Shown: positions 9,308 through 18,504 of the stretch, in pieces
Numbering within the stretch: the stretch's first letter is position 1
How the letters are laid out: each line of letters begins with the position of its first letter
Assembly: GCA_021841005.1 (NCBI GenBank)
Contig: JAKBVZ010000021.1
Span: 28,534 to 92,533, forward strand
Source of the DNA: Actinomycetes bacterium
GTDB taxonomy: Bacteria; Actinomycetota; Acidimicrobiia; Acidimicrobiales; JAMCPL01
Direction of reading: 5' to 3'
Length of the DNA stretch: 64,000 nt
Made by a program: the position numbers and the translations under genes
The notes under the pieces: model-generated
What the model was told of the DNA's origin: nothing
The model's database searches: none
What the model saw: only the letters and a program-made list of their open reading frames with translations

Positions 9308-9361
9308 ACAGTTACACCTTGAACCATGATCGGGGTTGTCCCCGGAAAGGAGCTGTCAATA

Positions 9362-9901
9362 ATGACCGTACTACAAGTATACGACCCAGCAATGTGCTGT
9401 TCGACAGGAGTATGCGGACCACGCGTCGACCCGGATTTGGCACGGTTCGCTGCTAACCTCGAGCGGATTACATCGCAAGGAGTATCAGTTGAACGTTTCA
9501 ACCTGAGTCAAGAACCCGGACGCTTCACAGCAAACGAGGCGGTGCGCAAACTACTGGAGATCTCCGGCGAGGCTGCCCTGCCCGTAGTGATCGTGGATGG
9601 CAAGGTAAAGGCCTTGGGCCACTACCCCGATGGAGAAGAGATTGCCGCCTGGGTAGGCATAGCCGAAGATACAGAGAGGATCTCAGATGTTGTATCAGGT
9701 GTTACATCTGATACAACATCTGATACAACATCTGATACAACATCTGATACAACATGTGATACAACATCTGATACAACATCTGATACAACATCTGATACAA
9801 CATCTGATACATCAAGCACTGTTACAGGAGGCGATTCCTGTTGTAGCGGCGGCACTGCCAGTCGTATCGCCATGACCATGAGCTCAAAGGGGTGCTGCTA
9901 G
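9362..9901 (+). CDS. arsD: ArsD arsenic metallochaperone with SDTT repeat
   Basis: A 179-residue arsenite chaperone that passes As(III) to ArsA. ATG 9362 is chosen because aaaggag lies about ten bases upstream and the protein then begins like family members. The conserved N-terminal cysteines fall at residues 12, 13 and 18 (AMCCSTGVCGP), as in the Escherichia coli protein. The thioredoxin-like core ends near EIAAWVGI. It is followed by about nine Ser-Asp-Thr-Thr repeats (one with Cys), a 36-residue hydrophilic spacer, and then two cysteine pairs, DSCCSGG and the terminal KGCC. The spacer therefore separates the core from its C-terminal cysteine pairs. It is immediately followed by arsA. Confidence 0.92.
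   Translation: MTVLQVYDPAMCCSTGVCGPRVDPDLARFAANLERITSQGVSVERFNLSQEPGRFTANEAVRKLLEISGEAALPVVIVDGKVKALGHYPDGEEIAAWVGIAEDTERISDVVSGVTSDTTSDTTSDTTSDTTCDTTSDTTSDTTSDTTSDTSSTVTGGDSCCSGGTASRIAMTMSSKGCC
9707..9814 (+). repeat. 12-bp minisatellite in arsD (9 copies)
   Basis: Nine units of tctgatacaaca encode Ser-Asp-Thr-Thr. One unit has a T-to-G change giving Cys-Asp-Thr-Thr, and the last is partly degenerate. The unit is a multiple of three, so copy-number change lengthens the linker without breaking the frame. Confidence 0.9.
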
Positions 9902-9903
9902 CC

Positions 9904-11778
9904 ATGACCGCTACCGGTTGCGATATCAGGAATGACGTCATACTCGAACAGCTACTGGAAGACCCCGCGCCGTACCTGTTTTTTACTGGCAAAGGAGGTG
10001 TCGGAAAGACATCGCTGTCCGCAGCGGTCGCTGTAGCGTTGGCCGACCGTGGCTTGCAAGTACTCCTTGTGAGCACTGACCCAGCCTCCAACTTGAGCGA
10101 AGTACTCGGTACCGATTTGGGCTCCGACCCCCGTCCTGTGACAGGTTTGGAGCGGTTGTGGGCACTTGACATCGATCCCCAGGCTGCCGCCGCGTCCTAT
10201 CGCGAACGAGTAATCGGTCCATACCGCGATGCACTGCCCGATAGCGTAGTGGCTGGCATAGAGGAACAGCTGTCAGGAGCATGCACTGTCGAGATCGCGG
10301 CATTCGACGAGTTCAGTGGGTTGCTGTCGGCTGCAACTGGCTACGACCATATCATATTCGATACTGCGCCGACAGGCCACACGTTGAGGCTCCTATCGCT
10401 GCCCGGCGCTTGGACCGGCTACATCGATACCAATACCGTAGGAGTTACCTGTATCGGCCCTCTCTCCGGCCTCACTGGCCAGCGTTCCCGCTACGGTGAT
10501 ACTTATAATACACTGTCTGATCCTGCCCGTACGACCGTAGTGCTGGTTACCCGGCTGGACGCCGGGGCTGTGGCAGAAGCCGAGCGTGCCAGTGCCGAGC
10601 TTGCGGACATCGGCCTTACAAAGCAGCATCTCGTCATCAACGGCGTATTCGAGCGAGCAATCGAAGATCCGTTGGCTCTCGGCTTGTTCACTCGCCAGCA
10701 CTCCGTATTAGACGCCCTACCCGAGCGGATAGCCACCTTACCAGTCGACATGGTTCCACTGGTGGCCAACCCCCCAACCAGCATAGCCAACCTGCGTGCC
10801 TTATTATTACGGTCATCTCCCCTTGGAGCGCCTAGCCCGCTCCAACACACCAACACACCAACATACACCAACACACAAGTCGCAACTCGCCTCCCGGCCC
10901 ATGCGCGTAACCTGGCGCATATTGTGGATACCATCGCAGCAAGGGGACACGGACTCGTCATGACCGTCGGCAAGGGAGGCGTCGGAAAGACCACCCTCGC
11001 CGCTGCAATAGCCTGCGCTCTCAGCGATCGTGGCCTGCCGGTCGTGCTGTCGACTACGGATCCAGCCGCGCACCTGACCGGCGTCCTCGGCAATGAGGAG
11101 CTGCCTGAGGGACTCATTGTCGAGCGAATCGATCCCGAGGAAGTCACTGCCGCCTATACTGCTGAAGTACTCTCCACCGCTGGCGCTGGTCTTGATGCTG
11201 CTGGTCGTGCTGTGCTCGAAGAAGACCTACGGTCTCCCTGCACTGAAGAGATAGCAGTCTTCCGTGCCTTTGCCGCAACTGTCGCTGATGCCGAAGATCG
11301 CATCGTCGTGCTCGATACGGCGCCAAGCGGGCACACCCTGCTCCTGCTCGACGCTGCCCGTAGCTTCCAGCGCGAGGTTGCCCGCCAATCAGACGAAATA
11401 CCTGCCGATGTGTCCAGCCTTCTCGACCACCTGGCCAATCCCGGTTTCACGACCATACTGGTAGTTACCCTTCCCGAACAGACCCCAGTGCATGAAGCTA
11501 CAGCTTTGCAGGATGACCTGCGGCGCGCCGGCATCGAGCCCTCAGGGTGGGTAGTCAACCAGAGTCTGACGGCCACCACCGCCGGCAGCAGCACCGCCGC
11601 CGCCGCCAGCAGCAGCACCGGCAGCACAGATCCATTGCTGATAGCACTGGCAAGCCATGAACAACGATGGATCGACGCTGCTGCATCCGCCTCCTCGGGA
11701 CCACTTACGATTGTCGGTTGGGCACCGGAACCGCCCATCGGCTTGAAACGGCTCTTGGCACTGGCTACCGAAGGATGA
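9904..11778 (+). CDS. arsA: ArsA arsenite-pump ATPase (two-domain)
   Basis: A 624-residue cytoplasmic ATPase that drives arsenite efflux through ArsB. It has two homologous halves, each with a P-loop (GKGGVGKTS near residue 29 and GKGGVGKTT near residue 356) and a signal-transduction motif (DTAPTGHTLRLL and DTAPSGHTLLLL). The three metalloid-binding cysteines of the family are present: ACTVEIAAF (residue 127), TCIGPLSG (183) and PCTEEIAVF (446). The linker between halves contains an Asn/Thr-Pro-rich repeat (near 10845-10885), and a Gly/Ser/Ala-rich loop lies near 11580-11630. ATG 9904 just after the arsD stop is preferred over GTG 9892, with aaagggg upstream. Confidence 0.95.
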   Translation: MTATGCDIRNDVILEQLLEDPAPYLFFTGKGGVGKTSLSAAVAVALADRGLQVLLVSTDPASNLSEVLGTDLGSDPRPVTGLERLWALDIDPQAAAASYRERVIGPYRDALPDSVVAGIEEQLSGACTVEIAAFDEFSGLLSAATGYDHIIFDTAPTGHTLRLLSLPGAWTGYIDTNTVGVTCIGPLSGLTGQRSRYGDTYNTLSDPARTTVVLVTRLDAGAVAEAERASAELADIGLTKQHLVINGVFERAIEDPLALGLFTRQHSVLDALPERIATLPVDMVPLVANPPTSIANLRALLLRSSPLGAPSPLQHTNTPTYTNTQVATRLPAHARNLAHIVDTIAARGHGLVMTVGKGGVGKTTLAAAIACALSDRGLPVVLSTTDPAAHLTGVLGNEELPEGLIVERIDPEEVTAAYTAEVLSTAGAGLDAAGRAVLEEDLRSPCTEEIAVFRAFAATVADAEDRIVVLDTAPSGHTLLLLDAARSFQREVARQSDEIPADVSSLLDHLANPGFTTILVVTLPEQTPVHEATALQDDLRRAGIEPSGWVVNQSLTATTAGSSTAAAASSSTGSTDPLLIALASHEQRWIDAAASASSGPLTIVGWAPEPPIGLKRLLALATEG

Positions 11779-11972
11779 GCCTCGCCGGAACCAGCCCCAG
11801 AAGATTCGAGCCCGATAGCTCTACCGGCAGCTTGTTGCGCACACCTGCTGTGCCTGCACGACACGTAATTTTCACACTGCTGTATATACCTCAAATCCCC
11901 GGCGCACCTGCAAATGCTTGTCATGCCTCGAATGCCTGCAGCAGCCGCATTACCCGCCCCTGCTGCGCATAG
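11775..11972 (+). CDS. possible small Cys-rich protein translationally coupled to arsA
   Basis: A 65-codon frame starts at an ATG that overlaps the arsA stop (ATGA at 11775-11778) and ends 24 bases before arsB, so it nearly fills the 218-base arsA-arsB gap. The product begins MSLAGTSPRRFEPD, has a short hydrophobic stretch (VIFTLLYIP) and ends with five cysteines in ANACHASNACSS and RPCCA. No family is recognised. The stop-start overlap and late cysteines fit an arsenical-binding peptide. The composition could equally be chance. Confidence 0.35.
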   Translation: MSLAGTSPRRFEPDSSTGSLLRTPAVPARHVIFTLLYIPQIPGAPANACHASNACSSRITRPCCA

Positions 11973-11996
11973 TACAGTGCCTGGAGTATCTCGTCA

Positions 11997-13307
11997 ATGC
12001 TGACCGGAACATCGCTGATCATAGCCGCAGGCGCCGTCTTCGTCGCCACCCTTGCCCTGGTCGTCATCCAACCAAAGGGGCTCTCCATAGGATGGTCCGC
12101 AACTGCCGGCGCATTGGTGGCCCTGGCCATAGGGGTGGTACAGCCGCATAATATCTCCACCGTATGGGGCATCGTATGGAATGCAACCTTCACCTTCGTT
12201 TCCGTAATCGTCATATCTCTTGTACTGGATCGTATCGGGTTCTTCGAGTGGGCAGCTCTGCACATGCTCCATGCCGCGAGGGGTAATACCCTCCGAGCAT
12301 TTGTATACGTGATCGTACTGGGCGCCCTCGTAGCAGCCATGTTTGCCAATGACGGCGCTGCTCTCATCATCACCCCCATCGTCTACCAGCAGATGCGCAT
12401 TCTCGGATTCACTCCCCGCCAGGCTATGCCGTTTGTCATGGCGGCGGGTTTCGTCGCAGATACCACCAGCCTCCCCTTGGTCGTATCGAATCTGGTCAAT
12501 ATCGTGAGCGCCAACTTCTTCCACATAGGCTTTGCCACTTATGCCACCACAATGATCCCGGTAGACTTGGCTAGCTTCATCACCAGCATAGGAGTGCTCT
12601 ATTTCTTCTACCGGCGCAACCTGCCTGAAACCTACGATGAAGCCGCCCTAGGAGAACCAGCAGGGGCCATCAAGGACCCCCGCCTCTTCAGGACAGGATG
12701 GGTGGTGCTTCTCGTACTCCTAGGAGGATATTTTGCATCAGAACCCTTACACCTCCCTGTCTCCCTCTTCGCGGGAACTGCGGCAATAGTATTCCTACTG
12801 CTTGCCGGCCGTTCCGAGGTGCTTTCCTCTTCCAGAGTGCTGCGGGAAGCACCATGGAAGATCGTAGTGTTCTCCATCGGTATGTACCTGGTAGTGTACG
12901 GACTACGCAATGCAGGATTGACCAGAGCGCTCGGCAGCGGGTTGCACGACATACACAACGCTGGGCTCGTACCGCTTGCCCTGGTGGGCGGATTCGGTTC
13001 CGCGATGCTGTCTGCCGTGATGAACAACATGCCCACCGTGCTCATAGGGGTGCTCTCCATTACGGCTGCGAAAGTCCATGGAACAGGTCATTCTGTCCTT
13101 GTCTACGCCAATATCGTAGGCTGCGACCTTGGCCCGAAATTCACTCCCATAGGATCACTGGCGACCCTGTTGTGGCTCCATGTCTTGGAAACAAAGGGAA
13201 TCAAGATCGGCTGGTGGCACTACTTCAAGACAGGGATCGTACTCACCGTCCCTGTCCTCGCCATCACCCTGCTGGCATTGGCAGGCTGGGTAGCGGTCAT
13301 CCACTGA
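11997..13307 (+). CDS. arsB: ArsB arsenite efflux permease
   Basis: A 436-residue inner-membrane arsenite carrier of the ArsB/NhaD superfamily, close to the usual length of about 430. About eleven or twelve hydrophobic segments are visible. Family signatures include FEWAALHMLHAARGN after the third segment, the loop MFANDGAALIITPIVYQQM, FVADTTSLPLVVSNLVNIVSA and, in the second half, GNNMPTVL-like MNNMPTVLIGVLSI and CDLGPKFTPIGSLATLLWLH. It completes the arsR-arsD-arsA-arsB set, giving an ATP-driven pump rather than an Acr3-type carrier. Confidence 0.95.
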   Translation: MLTGTSLIIAAGAVFVATLALVVIQPKGLSIGWSATAGALVALAIGVVQPHNISTVWGIVWNATFTFVSVIVISLVLDRIGFFEWAALHMLHAARGNTLRAFVYVIVLGALVAAMFANDGAALIITPIVYQQMRILGFTPRQAMPFVMAAGFVADTTSLPLVVSNLVNIVSANFFHIGFATYATTMIPVDLASFITSIGVLYFFYRRNLPETYDEAALGEPAGAIKDPRLFRTGWVVLLVLLGGYFASEPLHLPVSLFAGTAAIVFLLLAGRSEVLSSSRVLREAPWKIVVFSIGMYLVVYGLRNAGLTRALGSGLHDIHNAGLVPLALVGGFGSAMLSAVMNNMPTVLIGVLSITAAKVHGTGHSVLVYANIVGCDLGPKFTPIGSLATLLWLHVLETKGIKIGWWHYFKTGIVLTVPVLAITLLALAGWVAVIH

Positions 13308-13310
13308 TAG

Positions 13311-13327
13311 CTGCAACTCCGTTGCAG
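13311..13327. terminator. hairpin between convergent arsB and egtD
   Basis: CTGCAAC-tcc-GTTGCAG is a perfect seven-pair stem with a three-base loop, four bases after the arsB stop and facing the egtD end. No T-run follows on either strand, so factor-independent termination is only possible, not shown. Confidence 0.4.
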
Positions 13328-13408
13328 ATGAAGTCCTTTGGTTGTGACCAAACAGGTGCGCCAGTAGGAGTCCGCTGTCCAGGTTGCCATTCACAACCAG
13401 GTGCTGTA

Positions 13409-14386
13409 TCAGGCCAGATCCGGCGCGAGATAGTGCAAGCTGAACGTCTCCCCCGAATCAGTCCATGACCGCACGGGCGAAAAGCCAGCCTGACGCGCCA
13501 GCGCGTAGAACTCGTCCATGGAGTACTTGTACGAGTATTCAGTGGTTACGCGCTCCCCTGCATCGAACAGAATCTCCACGCCCGCTACGTTAACCGTGTG
13601 CGTCCTATGGCAGACCAGGAACATGGCTACACGGCCATGTTCAGGCTGGTATTCCGCTTCATGGTGGAAGTCCTCCAGATCGAAGTTTGCCCCGCAATCA
13701 CGATTGATACGATTCAGTATGTTGCAATTGAACGCCGCGGTGACTCCCGACGCATCATTGTAAGCCTGATGTATCCGTGCATGTGCTTTCTTCAGGTCTA
13801 TTCCGATCATCAGTGCATCGTCCGGATCAAGCGATAGCGCCATGCGGTGGAGGAACTCGATGGCTTCCGGCGGCTCGAAGTTCCCGAGTGTCGATCCGAA
13901 GAAGACATACAACTTGGGTCTATCCTCGATCTCTGGCGGCAAGGCAACTGGTGCAAGGTAATCGGCCACCATGCCTATGAATCGCCTCCCGGGAAACTCA
14001 TCAGCCAGTGAATCCAGAGCGCCATCCAGGGCGGTTGCTGAAATGTCCACGGCCACATATGCTGGCGCCGTAGGCAGCATGCCCAGCAGGTGGCGAGTCT
14101 TCTCACCGCTACCGCTGCCAAGCTCGACAATGACGGCATCCGAATCGACCAGCGATTCCAGATCAGTCCCGATGCCGGACAGGATGGACAGCTCTGCACG
14201 GGTCAGGTAGTACTCCGGTTGCCGCGTTATGGCATCAAAAAGAGCGGATCCGTCGGCGTCATAGAGCAGCTTGGGCGACAGATGCTTCGGCGTCCGGGAG
14301 AGGCCGACGAGAACTTCCTGCACCGTATCCTGACGTGGTGGTTGGCAATCGATCAGGGAATAGCGTTCCACTGTACCAGCGGTCAT
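13409..14386 (-). CDS. egtD: EgtD, L-histidine N-alpha-methyltransferase
   Basis: A 325-residue SAM-dependent enzyme that trimethylates histidine to hercynine, the first step of ergothioneine synthesis. Length and motifs match the family: LYDADGSALFDAITRQPEYY near the N-terminus, SAM motif I IVELGSGSGEKT, the YVAVDISATAL strand, FFGSTLGNFEPPEA and LMIGIDLKKAH, and the C-terminal TEYSYKYSMDEFYALARQAGF. No egtA, egtB, egtC or egtE is adjacent, so the pathway partners must lie elsewhere or be absent. It diverges from glmS and converges on arsB. Together with mshA it suggests two low-molecular-weight thiol systems in this organism. Confidence 0.93.
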   Translation of the reverse strand: MTAGTVERYSLIDCQPPRQDTVQEVLVGLSRTPKHLSPKLLYDADGSALFDAITRQPEYYLTRAELSILSGIGTDLESLVDSDAVIVELGSGSGEKTRHLLGMLPTAPAYVAVDISATALDGALDSLADEFPGRRFIGMVADYLAPVALPPEIEDRPKLYVFFGSTLGNFEPPEAIEFLHRMALSLDPDDALMIGIDLKKAHARIHQAYNDASGVTAAFNCNILNRINRDCGANFDLEDFHHEAEYQPEHGRVAMFLVCHRTHTVNVAGVEILFDAGERVTTEYSYKYSMDEFYALARQAGFSPVRSWTDSGETFSLHYLAPDLA

Positions 14387-14629
14387 GCCACCTTACCTAC
14401 CTGTGTCACGCCTTCTGGGATGTCCGGCCATTCCAGGAACGAATACCCGCTGCTCGAGTCCATCTTCACCAGCTTAGCGGCAACCGATGCAGAGTCAAGC
14501 CGCGCCGTGTCGATCCGCCACGGGCCACACTGGTTGCCATCGCGAGCAAACGTTCAGCAAGACCGGAAGTATTGTGAGATGCAAATCCAGGCTCAACGGC
14601 TGCGTCTTCCAAGTACTAGGCTTGATGGC

Positions 14630-16552
14630 GTGTGCGGCATAATCGCTATTACCCGAAACCCGGCAGCAGCCGGCGAACAACCCCTTGCAGGGCTACTGAT
14701 CGATTGCCTCGAGAGGCTGGAGTACAGGGGCTATGACTCTGCCGGCATAGCGCTACTGGTAGGCGGCATGGAAAGTGATGGGGCAGATGATGCCACCATA
14801 TGGCGCATCCGGGCTGCAGTATCCACACAGTCGTTGCAGGAAATAAAGAAACGCGTCCAGTCGGCCCCGAGACCACCTCGATCTGACAGCGCAGGCATAG
14901 GGCATACTCGATGGGCCACCCACGGAAGGCCAAGTGAGCAGAACGCCCATCCTCACCTGGATTGCACGGGTAATATAGCCGTGGTGCACAACGGCATCGT
15001 GGAGAACTGGCGTGAACTCGCCGAGGAACTCACCGCGAGTGGTCACGAGCTTGCTTCTGAAACGGACTCCGAGGTCATAGCGCATTTGATAGAAGACGAG
15101 CTGAGAATGGACACCGGCACCCAGCTGCACAACAATTATATGACCACCCTCGAAGCCACGAGAAGGGCTCTCCGACGCATAACGGGATCGTTCGCCATTG
15201 CCGTCCTCGATACCAGGAGCAATAGCAGCTTGGTAGTGGCTCGCCGCCTGTCACCACTGGTCGTGGGTATGGGCGGTGGGATGTGTATGGCGGCATCGGA
15301 CCTGCCCGCATTGCTGGGGCTTTCCGGCAGTTATTACGTGCTGGAAGATGGTGAGATCGCCGAGATCACTCCGGAAAGCATCAAGGCACAGGACCTGGAC
15401 GGTCAAGCCAGGACCTTGCACCCCATCCATGTCTCCTGGGATATCGAGGCTGCCCAGAAAAGCGGCTACGACGACTTCATGGGCAAGGAACTCCACGAAC
15501 AGCCCACTGCCGTCATGGATACCCTTCTCGGTAGATTCATCTCAGACGGCAAGCTGGCGCTGGACGAGACCAGGATTACGGATGACGAATTGCGCGAAGT
15601 GGACAAGGTGTTCATCGTGGGCTGTGGTTCCAGCTTTCACTCCGGCCTAGTCGTAAAACATGCCCTGGAACACTGGACCAGGATACCTACCGAAATAGAC
15701 ATCTCCTCGGAGTTCCGCTACAGAGACCCGATACTCAGCAGCAGCAGCTTGGTGATAGGGGTCAGCCAATCAGGTGAGACCATGGATACACTCCAGGCAA
15801 TACACCTCGCTAGGCGATTGAATGCAAAGGTACTCGCAGTATCCAACGTGGTCGATTCGTCAATCACCAGGCAGTCGGACGGCGTGCTTTACACACGCGC
15901 AGGACCCGAAATAGGTGTGGCCGCCACCAAGACCTTTTCCACCCAGATAGTGACGCTCCAGATGCTCGCTCTCTACCTCGCCCAGCTCCGAGGTATCTTG
16001 TACCACGATGAGACATCGCTTATCATGGACCAGCTAAGGGATCTCCCCCGGCTCATGCAGGACGCGCTCGACCGTGACGAAGCCGTCAGGGCGGTGGCTG
16101 AAGATATAGCCGGGCAACGTGACCTCTTCTATATAGGCCGCAACACAGGTTACCCGGTGGCACTGGAGGGCGCCCTCAAGATGAAAGAGATCGCATACCT
16201 GCGAGCTGAAGCATACCCAGCCGGCGAGCTGAAGCATGGGCCTATAGCGCTGATCGAGCCGGGAACAGTGGTACTGGCAGTAGCCACCAAGGGACGCCTA
16301 CAGAAAAAGATGCATACCAATATCTCTGAGGTGAAAAGCAGGGGAGCAAAAGTGATAGCAGTAGCCAACGACGGAGACACCGGTACGGCCGCGCTTGCAG
16401 ATCATGTGCTCTACGTTCCCGAAACCGTCTCGCTGCTTGCCCCCGTGGTCGACGTGATACCGCTGCAGCTACTCGCTTACCACGTAGCACGGCTCAGAGG
16501 ATGTGACGTGGACAGGCCTCGCAACCTTGCAAAGACGGTCACGGTGGAATGA
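14630..16552 (+). CDS. glmS: GlmS, glutamine:fructose-6-phosphate aminotransferase
   Basis: A 640-residue enzyme that makes glucosamine-6-phosphate from fructose-6-phosphate and glutamine, feeding peptidoglycan synthesis. GTG 14630 is chosen because it places the catalytic N-terminal cysteine at residue 2 (VCGIIAITRN), as the family requires; the longer open frame upstream overlaps egtD antisense. The N-terminal glutaminase domain shows LEYRGYDSAGIA, GHTRWATHGRPSEQNAHPH and VVHNGIVENW. Two SIS sugar-isomerase domains follow, with GCGSSFHSGLV, SQSGETMDTL and the C-terminal lysine signature DVDRPRNLAKTVTVE. It is followed by acpS; glmM lies 3.3 kb away on the other strand. Confidence 0.97.
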   Translation: MCGIIAITRNPAAAGEQPLAGLLIDCLERLEYRGYDSAGIALLVGGMESDGADDATIWRIRAAVSTQSLQEIKKRVQSAPRPPRSDSAGIGHTRWATHGRPSEQNAHPHLDCTGNIAVVHNGIVENWRELAEELTASGHELASETDSEVIAHLIEDELRMDTGTQLHNNYMTTLEATRRALRRITGSFAIAVLDTRSNSSLVVARRLSPLVVGMGGGMCMAASDLPALLGLSGSYYVLEDGEIAEITPESIKAQDLDGQARTLHPIHVSWDIEAAQKSGYDDFMGKELHEQPTAVMDTLLGRFISDGKLALDETRITDDELREVDKVFIVGCGSSFHSGLVVKHALEHWTRIPTEIDISSEFRYRDPILSSSSLVIGVSQSGETMDTLQAIHLARRLNAKVLAVSNVVDSSITRQSDGVLYTRAGPEIGVAATKTFSTQIVTLQMLALYLAQLRGILYHDETSLIMDQLRDLPRLMQDALDRDEAVRAVAEDIAGQRDLFYIGRNTGYPVALEGALKMKEIAYLRAEAYPAGELKHGPIALIEPGTVVLAVATKGRLQKKMHTNISEVKSRGAKVIAVANDGDTGTAALADHVLYVPETVSLLAPVVDVIPLQLLAYHVARLRGCDVDRPRNLAKTVTVE

Positions 16553-16637
16553 GAATGAGAATGCGGCTTGCCCTGAGAGGATCAGCGGATAGGCATCTCG
16601 GGCTTGCCGTCCCCCTGATTTGGATACAGCCCCGGCG

Positions 16638-17039
16638 ATGACACCACCTACTGTTGACAGTGGCATCCACATAGCCGGTGCAGGAGTGGATGCAGTGGAT
16701 GTGAAGCGCTTTCGTGCAGTCCTATCCCGGCACCCGGAACTATCCCGGCGCCTGTTCACCGATGAGGAACTTGCCTACGCTAACCGGGCCGGTGACCCCG
16801 CTCAACGCCTCGCAGCCAGGTTCGCCGCCAAGGAAGCGGTAGCCAAGGCGATGGGAACAGGCATATGGAAGCTGCACTTTGCAAATGTCGAGGTGACGTG
16901 CCGGCCAGGGCATGCCCCTACCGTGGCACTGCACGGAAATGCCCAATATATAGCAAGGACACTAGGCGTAAAGGGCTGGCGCCTGTCGATCACCCATACC
17001 GATCTCGTAGCGGTTGCCTTCGCCTTGGCGGTAAGCTAG
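16638..17039 (+). CDS. acpS: AcpS, holo-[acyl-carrier-protein] synthase
   Basis: A 133-residue phosphopantetheinyl transferase that converts apo-ACP to holo-ACP for fatty acid synthesis. Signatures are GAGVDAVDVKRF with the metal-binding Asp and the helix FAAKEAVAKAMGTG with the metal-binding Glu. SITHTDLVAVAFAL closes the fold. ATG 16638 is preferred to TTG 16620. It precedes the nnr gene by seven bases, matching the common actinobacterial order glmS-acpS-nnr-alr. Confidence 0.93.
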   Translation: MTPPTVDSGIHIAGAGVDAVDVKRFRAVLSRHPELSRRLFTDEELAYANRAGDPAQRLAARFAAKEAVAKAMGTGIWKLHFANVEVTCRPGHAPTVALHGNAQYIARTLGVKGWRLSITHTDLVAVAFALAVS

Positions 17040-17046
17040 ATAGCTG

Positions 17047-18504
17047 ATGATTCCGGTCGTGACGGTCAGCGAGATGAGGGAACTCGATGAGCATGCGCAT
17101 CGCGAAGTAGGGCTACAGGTCCTGGTGGAACGAGCTGGATATGCTGTTACACGCTATGCACTCGAGATGCTTCATGGGGGTTATGGACACAGGGTGTTGG
17201 TAATCGCCGGTAAGGGCAACAACGGAGAAGACGGTCGTGTGGCTGCTCGTATACTTCGAGACCGCGGCGCAATAGTCGAAGTGGTTGCACCCCCGGAATT
17301 GCAGCAACCCATGCAGCAGTTCGACCTCGTGATAGATGCAGCTTACGGTACCGGGTTCCATGGAACATACGAGCCTCCCGCCATACCGGAAGGCGTGCCC
17401 GTACTTGCCGTCGACATCCCCTCCGGTGTGCATGGTGACACCGGAGAAGCCTCAGGGCATCCCTTACAGGCCGACGCTACGGTGGTGATGGCCGCTATGA
17501 AGCCAGGACTGCTCCAGGGCGATGGTGCAAGGCTTGCGGGTAAGCTGCATCTGGCTGACATAGGGATAGACGCGTCTCGACATGCCGACATATTCCTCGT
17601 GGAGGACGGTGATGTGTCTCTGTATCTTCCTGAGAGAGGTAGGGATGCACACAAATGGGAATCTGCGGTATGCATAGTTGCAGGCTCACCGGGAATGACT
17701 GGTGCGGCATCCATGTGCGCCAAGGGTGCGCTGCGCTCCGGTGCCGGTATGGTGAGGCTGATGTCGGCAAGTCCTGCACCGTCAGGTCCTGCACCAGCAG
17801 GTTCCACACTCCTAGACCTGCACGTGCCGGAGGTTGTTTCCATAGCGCTGGATGCCCACCAAGATTGGTCGCGCCAGGTATTGGACGAGTCGGCCAGATG
17901 CAGATCCGCTGTGATCGGCCCTGGCGCCGGGCGTAGCCCCGAAACTGCAAGAGAAATCCGCAAGCTGGTAAAAGACCTTTCAATTCCAATGGTGCTGGAT
18001 GCAGATGGCCTGTACGCTCTTGGAACCGGAGAAGAAGCAGCTGCTCTCCTGAACGGACGAAACCATGAGCACCTCGACGCCGACCGACCTGTTCCCCCGG
18101 TCATACTGACACCCCACGACGGCGAAGCTGCGCGGCTCGCGGGACATCCTATCGGTGCCAACAGAATCAAGGAAACGCGCCGGTTGGCGAGATTCCTTGG
18201 AGCAACCGTATTACTGAAGGGCAGCACCACGGTGGTAGCCGAACCGGACGGGCACGCTTACGTGGTGACTTCAGGTTCGCCCCGCCTAGCGACTGCAGGT
18301 ACGGGCGACGTGCTTACAGGAATGATCGGAGCTTTCCTTGCTCGCGGCGCCGGAACACTGCCTGCTATGGCAGCAGCTCTTGCCGCTCATGTACATGGAC
18401 GGGCCTCCTGGCTGGGCAGGTCCACGGGTCTGACCGCCATGGACTTACCCGACCTTGTGGCGGACTGGTTATCCTCCCTCGCAAACAGCATGGGACCTGG
18501 ATGA
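17047..18504 (+). CDS. nnr: bifunctional NAD(P)HX epimerase / dehydratase
   Basis: A 485-residue repair enzyme that rescues hydrated NAD(P)H. The N-terminal epimerase (YjeF_N) domain shows VERAGYAVTRYA, VIAGKGNNGEDGRVAARIL and DAAYGTGFHG. The C-terminal ADP-dependent dehydratase (ribokinase-like) domain shows GSPGMTGAASMCAKGALRSGAGMV, VLDADGLYAL, LTPHDGEAARLAG and the phosphate-binding LATAGTGDVLTGMIGAFLARG. Its stop overlaps the alr start. Confidence 0.95.
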   Translation: MIPVVTVSEMRELDEHAHREVGLQVLVERAGYAVTRYALEMLHGGYGHRVLVIAGKGNNGEDGRVAARILRDRGAIVEVVAPPELQQPMQQFDLVIDAAYGTGFHGTYEPPAIPEGVPVLAVDIPSGVHGDTGEASGHPLQADATVVMAAMKPGLLQGDGARLAGKLHLADIGIDASRHADIFLVEDGDVSLYLPERGRDAHKWESAVCIVAGSPGMTGAASMCAKGALRSGAGMVRLMSASPAPSGPAPAGSTLLDLHVPEVVSIALDAHQDWSRQVLDESARCRSAVIGPGAGRSPETAREIRKLVKDLSIPMVLDADGLYALGTGEEAAALLNGRNHEHLDADRPVPPVILTPHDGEAARLAGHPIGANRIKETRRLARFLGATVLLKGSTTVVAEPDGHAYVVTSGSPRLATAGTGDVLTGMIGAFLARGAGTLPAMAAALAAHVHGRASWLGRSTGLTAMDLPDLVADWLSSLANSMGPG

